Positions 31,939-40,249 of a DNA stretch of 41,745 bases are shown piece after piece (within the stretch, counting starts at the first letter, position 1; every line of letters begins with the position of its first letter). The stretch comes from Megalodesulfovibrio gigas DSM 1382 = ATCC 19364 (lineage in GTDB: Bacteria > Desulfobacterota > Desulfovibrionia > Desulfovibrionales > Desulfovibrionaceae), in assembly GCF_000468495.1 (NCBI RefSeq), contig NC_022444.1, positions 90,485 through 132,229 on the forward strand, in the 5' to 3' direction. Made by a program: the position numbers and the translations under genes. The notes under the pieces are model-generated. The model did no database searches. It saw only the letters and a program-made list of their open reading frames with translations, and had not been told where the DNA came from.

Positions 31939-33254
31939 GAAACCAGCTCGGCCAGGGTCAGGTTGCGTTCGCTCTCCTGCTGCTGCCGCGTCAGGTCCCG
32001 CAGCAGGCTCGTCAGCCGGGGGTTGGCCATGGCCAGCTCGTGCAGCACGCCGGCGCGGCCGGCATCGTCCAGCAGCTCCAGCACCTCCACCACACGCACG
32101 CTCCGGGCAGACTTGATGAGTCCGAAGCGGTCTTCCTTGTCCATGCACACGGGGCTCACCAGATTGGCCTGCCCCAGCACGGTCAGCACGTCCTGCACGA
32201 TATTGGGCGACACTCGCGCCGCCTCGGCCAGGACTTCCAGACTGGGCGGGGGCAGCCGGTCTTCCTGCGACTGCGCCAGCGCCGCCAGACACGCCAGGGC
32301 CACGGCCTTGCGTTCGCCATGGCTCACGTTCTTGTAACGGGCCTCGCGCACGAAGGTGTTGTAATGCTGGAAGGTGAAGCTCATCTCCGCCCCCAGCAGC
32401 ACGATAATCCAGCTAATGTACAACCACACCAGAAACAACGGCAACTGGGCAAAGCTGCCGTAAATGGCGTTGTAATTGGCCGCGCCGAACTGAAAATGCA
32501 CGTAGGCCCACTGCGCCACCAGCCACAAGGTGCCGGCCACCATGCCGCCAAAGAGGGCTGGCAGCGGCCGCACATGCGTATTTGGCAGGTAGATGTACAA
32601 AAAACTCAGGGCCACCCAGACGCTGACAAGGGGCGTGAGCTTGAGCAGGTTGTAATAAAACAGGCTGATGATTTCGTTCTGCAGCAAATGCTGCATGATG
32701 GATGTGCTCTGAAACGTGGTGCTCAGGCTCACGGCCATGACCATGAGCACCGGAAAGATGCAGCTCACGGAAATATAGTCCGCCACCTTGCGCACCATGG
32801 GCCGGCTGCGCGGCGCGCCCCAGATGGTGTTGAACGTGCTTTCCACGTTGGAAAACAGCCCCACCACCGTGACGAACAAAAAGCCCACGCCCACCGCACC
32901 CAGGGTCTTGACGTTGGTCTTGTCGATGTAATCGATGATGTTCTCCACCACGGCCTCGCGGCCGGCGAACACCTTGACGAGCAGATCATTGATGAAAGAT
33001 GTGCGCTGAAAGTCGAAGCCCTTGAGCACGGAAAAGGCCACGGCCAGAAACGGCACAATGGACAGGATGGTCGCATAAGTCAGGGCCGAGGCTCGCAGCA
33101 GCAGCCGATCCTTGGCAATGCTCTGCCACAGGATGTACAGCCAACGCGCCACCACCAGGCCATGGCCCAGCAAGCCGGAATGGGCGGTCTCGCCAATCCA
33201 CAGATCAGTCCGCAAAAACCGCAGCACCCGCTCCATCATCGTGCCCAACTGCAT
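31914..33254 (-). CDS. YihY/UPF0761 family inner-membrane protein
   Basis: A 446-residue protein of the family once named ribonuclease BN, now regarded as a membrane protein of unclear function. About six hydrophobic segments lie between residues 30 and 310, with conserved RASALTYATILSIVPFLAV and YGSFAQLPLFLVWLYISW blocks. A cytoplasmic C-terminal extension of about 110 residues looks like a winged helix (LEVLAEAARVSPNIVQDVLTVL), as in the longer members. ATG 33254 is preceded by AGGAGGAG with good spacing, so the longer frame to 33437 is rejected. The C-terminus is encoded within a 13-bp tandem repeat and may vary between strains. Confidence 0.88.
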   Translation of the reverse strand: MQLGTMMERVLRFLRTDLWIGETAHSGLLGHGLVVARWLYILWQSIAKDRLLLRASALTYATILSIVPFLAVAFSVLKGFDFQRTSFINDLLVKVFAGREAVVENIIDYIDKTNVKTLGAVGVGFLFVTVVGLFSNVESTFNTIWGAPRSRPMVRKVADYISVSCIFPVLMVMAVSLSTTFQSTSIMQHLLQNEIISLFYYNLLKLTPLVSVWVALSFLYIYLPNTHVRPLPALFGGMVAGTLWLVAQWAYVHFQFGAANYNAIYGSFAQLPLFLVWLYISWIIVLLGAEMSFTFQHYNTFVREARYKNVSHGERKAVALACLAALAQSQEDRLPPPSLEVLAEAARVSPNIVQDVLTVLGQANLVSPVCMDKEDRFGLIKSARSVRVVEVLELLDDAGRAGVLHELAMANPRLTSLLRDLTRQQQESERNLTLAELVSAAPDPRA

Positions 33255-33424
33255 GCGCGTCTCCTCCTGATTGCCCAGGGCGCTGACGTGCAAAATCATG
33301 CCCCTCTGCAGATGATGACACAGTTGCCGGGCAGCAGCAACCGCGCCCCACGTGGACACTTTTTCTGCGGGGGATGGAGAGGGTGGCATCCAAGACGGCG
33401 CGCCTGAACGGCGAAACCGTTCAC

Positions 33425-33459
33425 CGGGGAAGGCCACACACGGGGCAGCCTTCCCCGGA
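33425..33459 (-). terminator. hairpin downstream of the H-NOX chemoreceptor gene
   Basis: CCGGGGAAGGC (33425-33435) pairs with GCCTTCCCCGG (33449-33459) around a 13-base loop, nine bases past the receptor stop codon. A second small hairpin (GAACGG/CCGTTC) follows at about 33404-33420. The T-run is poor, so the efficiency is uncertain. Confidence 0.55.
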
Positions 33460-33467
33460 ACATGCGC

Positions 33468-35588
33468 TTACAGAAACCGAATCACCGCCCGACCGGTGGC
33501 AGCGTCCAGCTTTTCCATGCGAATGTCCACGCGGCGCTTAAAGAACTCCGCCGCGCCGCGCAGGATGCCCTCGAAGTACTCCTGGTACCCGCGGCTGGAG
33601 TGATAGGTCATCACCAGGGTGTCGCCCTTGTCCTCATACGTAAACCGCGGCGGCTTGATGCCGGGCATGTCCCGCGTAAGCTGGGCATGGGTCTCGTTCA
33701 TGGTCAGGTAGAATTGCTTCAGGTCCGTGGTTTTGAAATACCGCTTGTACATGCGGTGGAATTCCACGGCCGTGAACTTGCCGAACTCGATGAAGATGTC
33801 ACGGGCCGGCTTCCCCATGGCCCGGGCCACGGTCTCCACCATCTGGTGCATCACCTGGTCCGGGTAACTGGCCGTGGGCAGGAAGGTGACGTTGCCCGTC
33901 TCCTCCTTCACCCGCTCCACCACATGCGGCGGGTACTGCCGCTTGATCCACTCCTGGATCATCTTGGGCAGCACGCCGCGCATCTCGCCCTTGGAGGCGC
34001 GCAGCTTGCGGGCATCCTCCCGTGCGCCGGACAGGGTCTGGGAGAGGGTCAGCAGCTCCATGGCGAGGGTCGCCAGATCCCGCGTGGCAGCCGCCGTCTG
34101 GGTGGCGGCTTCTTCGGCCTCGTTGGCGATGGTGGAGATTTCCTCGATGTTCCGATTGATCTCGTCCGCCGCAGCGCTCTGCTCCTCGGCGGCGGTGGCA
34201 ATCTGGGCCACGCGGCCGGTCATGTCCTGAATGCGGGCGGTAATTTCCTCCAGCGCCGCACCAGCCCGGTTGGAGGAAGCCGTGGAGCTTTCCACCTGGG
34301 TCCGGGTTTCCTTCATGGAGTGCATGGCGTGGCGGGAGCCATCCTGCATGGTGCGGATGGAGGCTTCCACCTCCTTGGTGGCGGCCATGGTCTTTTCCGC
34401 CAGCTTGCGGACCTCGTCGGCCACCACGGCAAAGCCACGCCCGGCGTCGCCAGCGCGGGCCGCTTCGATGGCGGCATTCAGGGCCAGCAGGTTGGTCTGA
34501 TCCGCAATTTCGTTAATGACGTTGATGACGCGGCCAATCTCGCCGGACTGGCTGTCCAGGTCGCTGAGAACCTGTTCCAGCCGCGAGGCGGAGTCGGCCA
34601 CCACATTGATGGACTGCACGGCCTCGCGCACCAGCCCGGCCCCGCGGGTGGCTGCCTGTGAGGCCTCTTCCGCCACATCTGCGGTTTCGGAGGCATTCTT
34701 GGCCACCTCAAACACCGTGGCGTGCATCTCTTCCATGGCGGTGGCCACGGTTTCGGCCTGCGCCTTCTGGTTCTGCGCGCCGGTGGCCTGTTCATCGGCC
34801 GTGGCCGACAATTCCTCGGACGCCGAGGCCACACGCTGGGCCAGCTCGTTCACTCCCGAGCCCTGGGCCAGCAGGTGCTCCAGCTGCCCGCGGACGTTGG
34901 TCAGTTCCTGCTGCAATGCGCCGGCATCGGCCCAGGCCACCACAGCGGTTTTGGCTGCCCCGCCAGTTCCCCCGCCAGTTCCCCCGCCTGTTCCTCCAAC
35001 GGGCGCCGCCGCCACCAGCCATCGGGAGCCGGCGGCATCCGCCAACATGGTGGCCGTTTCGCCGCGCAGCGCCTTGTCCGCCAGCAGGGACGCGCCGGGA
35101 ATGGCATCCAGCAGCGCGGCGGCGGACTTGCCAATGCGATCCGCCGTCCCGCCCGCCGCCCGACTGGCCGCCGCCAAAGTCCGATCCTGTGTCACCAGCA
35201 CGCACGCGAAGGGCAACGCCTCCAGGGCCGACTGCGCCGTGACGGCCGAGGACAGCCGCGTCTGCACCCCAGCCAGGGCGGCAGACAGTCGGGCGGCATC
35301 CCCCCCGCCGGCCGGATTCAGGGTCGCGCCTTTGCCCTGGGCCAGGGACTCGGCAGCATCGATGAGCGGCACAAAGGCCTTGCCGGATCGCCAAAAAAAC
35401 ATTCCCCCGCCGCCTGCGAGGAGCCCCGCCGCCAGCATGAGCCAGGGGAACACGCCGGAGCTGCCGGACTCGCTGGCAGCAGCCGCGGCCATGGCACTAG
35501 AGTTGATGAAAAAAACTGCTGCCAGCGCCAATGCGCCAGGCAATGCCACTGCCGTTGCAGTGCGGAGAAACATTTTTGATGTGTACAT
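33468..35588 (-). CDS. methyl-accepting chemotaxis protein with C-terminal H-NOX haem domain
   Basis: A 706-residue receptor. Two hydrophobic segments (about 11-29 and 46-66) enclose only about 16 periplasmic residues, so sensing must be cytoplasmic. Next come a PAS-like region (about 115-180), a Gly-Thr linker and the signalling hairpin with [22 protein letters not shown]-type tip. Residues 536-706 form an H-NOX domain: proximal haem ligand H634 (MNETHAQL) and the propionate-binding Y662-x-S664-x-R666. Compared from memory with Thermoanaerobacter H-NOX, Y671 aligns with the O2-stabilising Tyr140, while Trp9 and Asn74 are replaced. O2 or NO sensing for taxis is the likely role. In that protein H-NOX is N-terminal; here it is C-terminal. 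The start at 35588 is favoured over 35573, although neither has a good ribosome site. Confidence 0.9.
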   Translation of the reverse strand: MYTSKMFLRTATAVALPGALALAAVFFINSSAMAAAAASESGSSGVFPWLMLAAGLLAGGGGMFFWRSGKAFVPLIDAAESLAQGKGATLNPAGGGDAARLSAALAGVQTRLSSAVTAQSALEALPFACVLVTQDRTLAAASRAAGGTADRIGKSAAALLDAIPGASLLADKALRGETATMLADAAGSRWLVAAAPVGGTGGGTGGGTGGAAKTAVVAWADAGALQQELTNVRGQLEHLLAQGSGVNELAQRVASASEELSATADEQATGAQNQKAQAETVATAMEEMHATVFEVAKNASETADVAEEASQAATRGAGLVREAVQSINVVADSASRLEQVLSDLDSQSGEIGRVINVINEIADQTNLLALNAAIEAARAGDAGRGFAVVADEVRKLAEKTMAATKEVEASIRTMQDGSRHAMHSMKETRTQVESSTASSNRAGAALEEITARIQDMTGRVAQIATAAEEQSAAADEINRNIEEISTIANEAEEAATQTAAATRDLATLAMELLTLSQTLSGAREDARKLRASKGEMRGVLPKMIQEWIKRQYPPHVVERVKEETGNVTFLPTASYPDQVMHQMVETVARAMGKPARDIFIEFGKFTAVEFHRMYKRYFKTTDLKQFYLTMNETHAQLTRDMPGIKPPRFTYEDKGDTLVMTYHSSRGYQEYFEGILRGAAEFFKRRVDIRMEKLDAATGRAVIRFL
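34960..34995 (-). repeat. 12-bp tandem repeat encoding a Gly-Thr linker
   Basis: Three units based on GCCAGTTCCCCC (plus-strand reading) encode the GGTGGGTGGGTGG segment of the H-NOX receptor, between the PAS-like region and the signalling domain. Whole-unit changes keep the frame, so linker length could vary between strains. Confidence 0.7.
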
Positions 35589-35618
35589 GGAGTGATCCAG
35601 CGTGAAATGATGACGCGA

Positions 35619-36029
35619 TTAATTGCGATACAACGAGCAGTTTCCCTGCCACACCAGCATGAACGGCTTTTCCTTGTGGAACGTTGCCGCCAGGAGCGCT
35701 TCAAGCTGCATGGAAAGGTCCTTCCTGGCCGCCACCAGGAAGGCGCGATGGTCCGAACGATGCAAGCTGCCATCGGCATCGCGATCTCCGCCAGAAGCCG
35801 CCCCCAGCTCGGTATAGCCGCCGGCCAGATCGACGAGCTCCCCCTTGAGCGCCTCGGTGGCGGCCTCCACGCCTTCTCCCTGCGTCGGCACCACGAAGAA
35901 GTGGATGAACGCATTCTGCTGCAGATCTTCTGCCCAGGACGCCGCGGGCCACACCATGCCCAGCGCCGCGCATACGAGCACGCCCCCAAGCACAGCCACA
36001 CGCAAAAACATCATACATGCGCGATTCAT
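35619..36029 (-). CDS. small secreted protein of unknown function
   Basis: A 136-residue protein with a clear signal peptide (basic MNRACMMFLR start, hydrophobic core, cleavage probably after ASWA near residue 33). The mature part of about 100 residues has no domain that I recognise; it contains FIHFFVVPTQG near the start and a central Asp/Ser/His-rich turn (GGDRDADGSLHRSDH). GGGGGAG precedes the ATG. The gene ends 30 bases before the H-NOX receptor gene on the same strand, so they are probably one operon. The product may act in the periplasm alongside that receptor, but the receptor has almost no periplasmic domain, so direct ligand delivery is unlikely. Confidence 0.75.
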   Translation of the reverse strand: MNRACMMFLRVAVLGGVLVCAALGMVWPAASWAEDLQQNAFIHFFVVPTQGEGVEAATEALKGELVDLAGGYTELGAASGGDRDADGSLHRSDHRAFLVAARKDLSMQLEALLAATFHKEKPFMLVWQGNCSLYRN

Positions 36030-36169
36030 GGATTCTCCCCCGTCATTGCAGGGTTGACGATTTCACCGCCGGGTTGTTCGACTCTCTCCATCATTAGCAA
36101 GGGATCTTCAAATGTTCCAGGGAGATTTCAAAAAATTCCGCAAAATGTTTCCGTGCGGCCCGGCCACTG

Positions 36170-36757
36170 TCATTTATATTGCACACAATACAAAACAGTA
36201 GAATTTTTTGGCTCATTCAGAAACCCCTGCCGCAGCACCCGCGCCCGACGCCAGTCCAGGCCGCGGCAGTAGGCCTCCACGGCGGCCCCTTCCTCCGCTC
36301 CGCCGGGATGGCCGAGATAGCACATCACCGTGATCAGTCCGCCCGGCATCATCCAGGATTCCAACGCCTGCAACGCCGCCACGGTGCCTGACGCCCGGGT
36401 GATGACGGCGGCATCCCCGCCCGGCAGATAGCCCAGGTTGAACATGGCCGCCCGCAGCCTGCCCCTGGCCGCGGCGGGCAGATGCTGTGCCAGGTCCGCA
36501 TGGCTGGCCAAATACAGCGTGCAGGCCTGGATCAGGTCCAGGCCTGCCGGGCTGGCGTCGACCAGGCGAGTCCGGGTGCGTTGCAGGGCGATGGGTTGGA
36601 TGTCGAAGGCAAAGACGTGGCCGCCGGGCAGCACGGCCCGGGCCAGGAATTCGGTGTCGCGGCCGTTGCCGGCCGTGGCATCCAGGACAAGATCCCCCGG
36701 CCGCAGGTGCCGGGAAAGCAGGTCGTGGCTGAAGGTCAGATTGTACGGCAGGACCAT
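36170..36757 (-). CDS. class I SAM methyltransferase, YtqB/rRNA methylase-like family
   Basis: A 195-residue methyltransferase of the small rRNA_methylase family (YtqB type). The SAM-binding motif is LDATAGNGRDTEFLA near residues 25-39, followed by the acidic loop FDIQPIAL, and FNLGYLPGGD in the position where the family has NLGYLPGGDK. The C-terminal LQALESWMMPGGLITVMCYLGHPGG completes the Rossmann core. Some family members act on tRNA or rRNA; the target here is unknown. The start is uncertain: ATG 36757 fits the family N-terminus but lacks a good ribosome site. It follows the TolC-like gene by 61 bases on the same strand. Confidence 0.82.
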   Translation of the reverse strand: MVLPYNLTFSHDLLSRHLRPGDLVLDATAGNGRDTEFLARAVLPGGHVFAFDIQPIALQRTRTRLVDASPAGLDLIQACTLYLASHADLAQHLPAAARGRLRAAMFNLGYLPGGDAAVITRASGTVAALQALESWMMPGGLITVMCYLGHPGGAEEGAAVEAYCRGLDWRRARVLRQGFLNEPKNSTVLYCVQYK

Positions 36758-36818
36758 GCCAAAGGTCGATGCAGGCAAGACCGCCGGGAGGAACGTCTGA
36801 TCATGGCGGCTGGTTCGC

Positions 36819-38333
36819 TTACTCTGCGGGCGGCTGCATGATGCTGACCTGCCGGAAGGCCAGCGGCGATTGCGGCACGGCCATGCGGCCGGCCAACAAA
36901 TGCTCAAGGCGGGTTCTGGCCAGCCAGTAGTCCAGCTGGGCAGCAATAAGCGCCCGACGCCGAGCCAGGGCCTCATGTTCGCTTTCCAGCAGGCTCACGC
37001 CGCCGCGCATGCTTTCCAGCCGCCCCACGGCCAGCTGCGGCGCTTTCCGGGCGGCGCGCTGCTGCTCCAGGCGCTCCAGCGTCTGTCGGGCAGCCAGCAG
37101 CTCCTGGCCCGCAGCGCGGGTGGCCGTGCGCACCACCGATGCCATGGCCTGATAGCGCCGCCACTCCCGTTCCTGCGCGGCCTGGGCCGGCGTGCGCGTG
37201 GTGAAGGACGGCGCGAAAAACGGCGCAGGGAACGCCCAGTTGGCCCACGAGGATTGCGCGTCTCCATGCGGCAGCCAGACGCGGACGGTGCCGGACTCGG
37301 TGCTGTTTTCCGGAAGCCCCATGGCAGCCGCCGCGTGGGTGTCATACTTGATCCGCAGAACCTCATGCCGGACCAGCGCCAGGTCCAGGCTGACCTTGAC
37401 CGAACGCTGTTCGGCATCCGTCAGCATGGCCTCATCCACCACAGCCTCCTGCACCGGACGTCCGGGGAGCAGGGGCGGCACGTGCCAGCCGGCGTCGTCC
37501 CCTTCCAGGCTCATACACTGCTGCATGCGCCGCCTGGCCTCGTGCAGGGCGGCCTCTGTGGCGGCAGACTGGCGCTGCGCGATCTCGAATCTGGCCAGGG
37601 TGTCCAGCCGCTGCTGCCCGGCCGGGGATGTGGGTCTGGCCGCGGGCAGGGCCTGCGCCATCTGCCAGGCGGCTTCTGCGGCGAGCAGTTCGTCCATGGT
37701 GGCCACGTGCGCCTGCGAGGCCGCCACCATGGCGTACCAATGTTCGCGCACGTCCAGGATGACATCCAGGGCCGCGGCCACGGCGGAGAGTTCCAATCGG
37801 GCGTCCCGTGCGGCCGGCTGCGTCGCCGCCCCGGCTGAGATCTCGCCCAGCATGCTGCGGACATAATCTTCGGCAAGCGCCCTCGGCCACCCCGGCGCAA
37901 GCTGCGCGTAGCCGAACGGCGTTTCGGAAAAGGCTTCCAGCGCCTCGCCCTGCCCTGGCGGGATGGACTGCGCCCGCAGGCGTTCGCGGGGAACCCCGCG
38001 TTCCATCAGGAATTCCTGCAAGGCGGCGTTGCGGGCCAGACCAATGCGGATGGCCGCCCCCATGGTCAGGGGGCCTGTCCACTCGCCGGGGGCAGGATGC
38101 CGATCCAGCAGCATCACCGTGGTATTGGAAGAAGGACGATGGAAGACGTCGCGGGTGGCGGCGCTGTAGTGCGGGAGGCTGGCAAAGGCCTGCCGGACGG
38201 CCTCGCTGCTGCGGCGCGCGGCCTTGTCCGGGCACATGCCGGCGCACGCTCCCAGGGAAAGCGTCGCCAGGGCGAGCATGCCCAGGGCGCAGCATAGGAG
38301 CAGAATGCGGCGAACCATTGCGTTGAGCGCCAT
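36819..38333 (-). CDS. TolC-like outer membrane efflux lipoprotein
   Basis: A 504-residue protein with a lipoprotein signal peptide: basic start, hydrophobic core and lipobox LGAC with the lipidated Cys at residue 30. Long alpha-helical Ala/Gln/Glu/Arg-rich segments around 175-275 and 370-470 fit the periplasmic coiled coils of the outer-membrane efflux family (TolC/OprM type), with beta-type stretches between. ATG 38333 has GGAG six bases upstream and gives a well-formed signal peptide, so the longer frame to 38489 is rejected. No inner-membrane pump or adaptor gene is adjacent, so its partner lies elsewhere. The family assignment is moderate because the sequence is divergent. Confidence 0.65.
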   Translation of the reverse strand: MALNAMVRRILLLCCALGMLALATLSLGACAGMCPDKAARRSSEAVRQAFASLPHYSAATRDVFHRPSSNTTVMLLDRHPAPGEWTGPLTMGAAIRIGLARNAALQEFLMERGVPRERLRAQSIPPGQGEALEAFSETPFGYAQLAPGWPRALAEDYVRSMLGEISAGAATQPAARDARLELSAVAAALDVILDVREHWYAMVAASQAHVATMDELLAAEAAWQMAQALPAARPTSPAGQQRLDTLARFEIAQRQSAATEAALHEARRRMQQCMSLEGDDAGWHVPPLLPGRPVQEAVVDEAMLTDAEQRSVKVSLDLALVRHEVLRIKYDTHAAAAMGLPENSTESGTVRVWLPHGDAQSSWANWAFPAPFFAPSFTTRTPAQAAQEREWRRYQAMASVVRTATRAAGQELLAARQTLERLEQQRAARKAPQLAVGRLESMRGGVSLLESEHEALARRRALIAAQLDYWLARTRLEHLLAGRMAVPQSPLAFRQVSIMQPPAE

Positions 38334-38487
38334 GCCCGACTCCAAGGAAACCCCATGACTTGCCATGACTTGCGCGTTCGGCCGCCCCCGGGGGCGAACA
38401 GCCGTCCCCTCCGCGCCATCATGCCGCAGCCGGCGCATGGAACCGCTGCGTCTTGATGATTTCATGGTGAAACTGTACAGGAACCAC

Positions 38488-39204
38488 ATGCGTTGTCAAT
38501 ATGCAAAAATTTGCACCACGGCACGGTACATACTCTTGTGCCTGCCCTGGCTGCTGCAGTGGCCGGCACCGGGGCATGCAAAATCGGATCTGCTGGTGGC
38601 CGTGGCGCCGTTGCCCCCCTGGCAATGGATGCAGGCAGGCCAGGGCCGCGGGCCGGATGTGGAATTCCTGGAATTGCTGGCGAAACGTCTTGATTTTTCT
38701 GCCCAATGGGTGCCCCTGGCGGCGGCGGAAAATCTGGCCCCCCTCCAGGAAGGCCGCGCGGAGATCGTGGCCGGCATTGCAGATACCGTGACCCTGCGCA
38801 AGGTGTTGCAATGCTTTCACACGCCCCACCGCGTTCAGGGAGCCTTGCACATCTACGTTCGCAAGGGGGCGGAACATTTTCTGCAGTTTGAAACAGACCT
38901 GACACAATACCGCACCGGCCTGGCCGACGGTGTGCGGCTGCCAGCCGTGGAATCCGAATCTCAGACGCGCATCCCCCGTGGAAGGCTGGCCGATCTGCTG
39001 CCGGCGCTGGCGTCCGGCACCATCGATGCCCTGGCCGCGGAAGCGGTGGCCTGGGAGCGCCACCGCCCCGCCTTGCCGGGCAATGTGGTCAAGGCGCCGT
39101 TGGAAGTCGGCGCCATGCCATTGTTTGTCTGTCTTTCGCGGGCTGCGCCGCTGGTGGTTCGGTTCGACGAAATCGAGCTGCTCTATCAGGATTTGGTGGA
39201 GTAG
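38488..39204 (+). CDS. periplasmic solute-binding protein, family 3-like
   Basis: A 238-residue exported protein. The signal peptide covers about residues 1-32 (cleavage after GHA). The mature domain resembles the SBP_bac_3 fold: the GPDVEFLELLAKRL helix, LQEGRAEIVAGI and a tail segment GTIDALAAEAVAW. Such proteins bind amino acids or act as signal-input domains. No ABC permease is nearby, so a sensory or orphan role is possible. I chose ATG 38488 because AGGA lies five bases upstream and the signal peptide starts there; ATG 38464 is an alternative without a ribosome site. Its 3' end overlaps the convergent EamA gene by 19 bases. Confidence 0.72.
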   Translation: MRCQYAKICTTARYILLCLPWLLQWPAPGHAKSDLLVAVAPLPPWQWMQAGQGRGPDVEFLELLAKRLDFSAQWVPLAAAENLAPLQEGRAEIVAGIADTVTLRKVLQCFHTPHRVQGALHIYVRKGAEHFLQFETDLTQYRTGLADGVRLPAVESESQTRIPRGRLADLLPALASGTIDALAAEAVAWERHRPALPGNVVKAPLEVGAMPLFVCLSRAAPLVVRFDEIELLYQDLVE

Positions 39205-40127
39205 CCGTCTTCCGCCGCGCGTGGCCGCAGCCACTGGCGGCGCAGGCAGAATCCGCCCAGCCTGTCACCAAACAGGGTCAGGGCCACGCCACCCAGCAAC
39301 AGGGCCGCGGCCATGCCTGTTTCCGGCTTCAGGGGTTCCATGCCCAGGCTGACGGCAATGACCAATGTTACCACCGGCACCAGCAGGGAGAACGGAGCCA
39401 CCTGCGGCGCGGCATACTTGCGCAGCAGCCAGGCCCAGGCCCCCCAGCCAATGATGGTGGAGCCCCAGGCCGTGTACAGCACGGCGAATGCACCCATCCA
39501 GCTGATGTGCGACAGCGCTTCCCACTGGCCCTGCTCCGTCCAGAAAGACAGGATCAGGTTGGGGACGATGGGCACCAGGGACATCCAGATGGTCAGACGG
39601 AAGCCGTCCACCTTCATGCCCCCGCCGAGCTTTTTCATCATGATGTTGCCCATCCCCCAGAACAGCGCCGCCAGCAGCACCAGGGCGAAGCCGGCCAGCG
39701 GAGCCAGGTCCAGGGAGTTGCCGGCGGAGAGGTACAGTCCTGCCCCGGCCACCCCCATGCCGCACCACTGCCAGGCCGTGGGACGCTGCCGCAGCAGCCA
39801 CACGGAGAACAGCGCCGTGAACAGCACCTGCGCCTGGGACACCAGCGCCGACAGCCCGGGCGGCATGCCCAGCTGCATGCCCACGAACAGCAGGGAGAAG
39901 TAGCCCACGCCCACCAGCGAACCCGTGGCCAGCACCAGCCGCCAGGGCAGGCCATTGCGGCCGATGATGAACACCGCGGGCACGGCCACCACGGCAAAAC
40001 GCAGGGCGGCGAAGAACAGCGGCGGCCACTCGCCCAGGCCCCAGCGGATAACCACAAAATTCAGACCCCAGATGAACGTCGTCAGCAGGGCCACGGCCGT
40101 ATCCCGACCGGACATACGCGTCTGCAT
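39186..40127 (-). CDS. EamA/DMT-superfamily exporter
   Basis: A 313-residue inner-membrane protein with about ten hydrophobic segments arranged as two EamA repeats (for example TTFIWGLNFVVIRWG at the first helix and ALFWGMGNIMMKK at the start of the second half). Members export amino acids such as cysteine, O-acetylserine or threonine, or other metabolites; the substrate cannot be read from the sequence. AAGGAGGAG precedes ATG 40127. It is divergent from a MocR-type regulator gene 122 bases away, a common arrangement in which the regulator controls the exporter. It overlaps the convergent binding-protein gene by 19 bases. Confidence 0.9.
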   Translation of the reverse strand: MQTRMSGRDTAVALLTTFIWGLNFVVIRWGLGEWPPLFFAALRFAVVAVPAVFIIGRNGLPWRLVLATGSLVGVGYFSLLFVGMQLGMPPGLSALVSQAQVLFTALFSVWLLRQRPTAWQWCGMGVAGAGLYLSAGNSLDLAPLAGFALVLLAALFWGMGNIMMKKLGGGMKVDGFRLTIWMSLVPIVPNLILSFWTEQGQWEALSHISWMGAFAVLYTAWGSTIIGWGAWAWLLRKYAAPQVAPFSLLVPVVTLVIAVSLGMEPLKPETGMAAALLLGGVALTLFGDRLGGFCLRRQWLRPRAAEDGYSTKS

Positions 40128-40249
40128 TGAAACTCCTCCTTCCGCCGGGCCTCATTGCCCGACGCAGGACTGGACATTGCGCCGGAATCTGTCATGTGAA
40201 CAGACACAGAAAATGAAAATTCACCCAGTACAGATGACGAGGTTCCCCC
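40128..40249. promoter_or_regulatory. divergent regulatory region of the EamA/MocR pair
   Basis: This 122-base region must hold promoters for both genes. An inverted repeat TGTC-N9-GACA and overlapping CTGT/ACAG half-sites lie around 40188-40206, with another CAGTACAG nearby at 40227. These are candidate operators for the MocR-type regulator. I see no strong -35/-10 pair. Confidence 0.4.
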
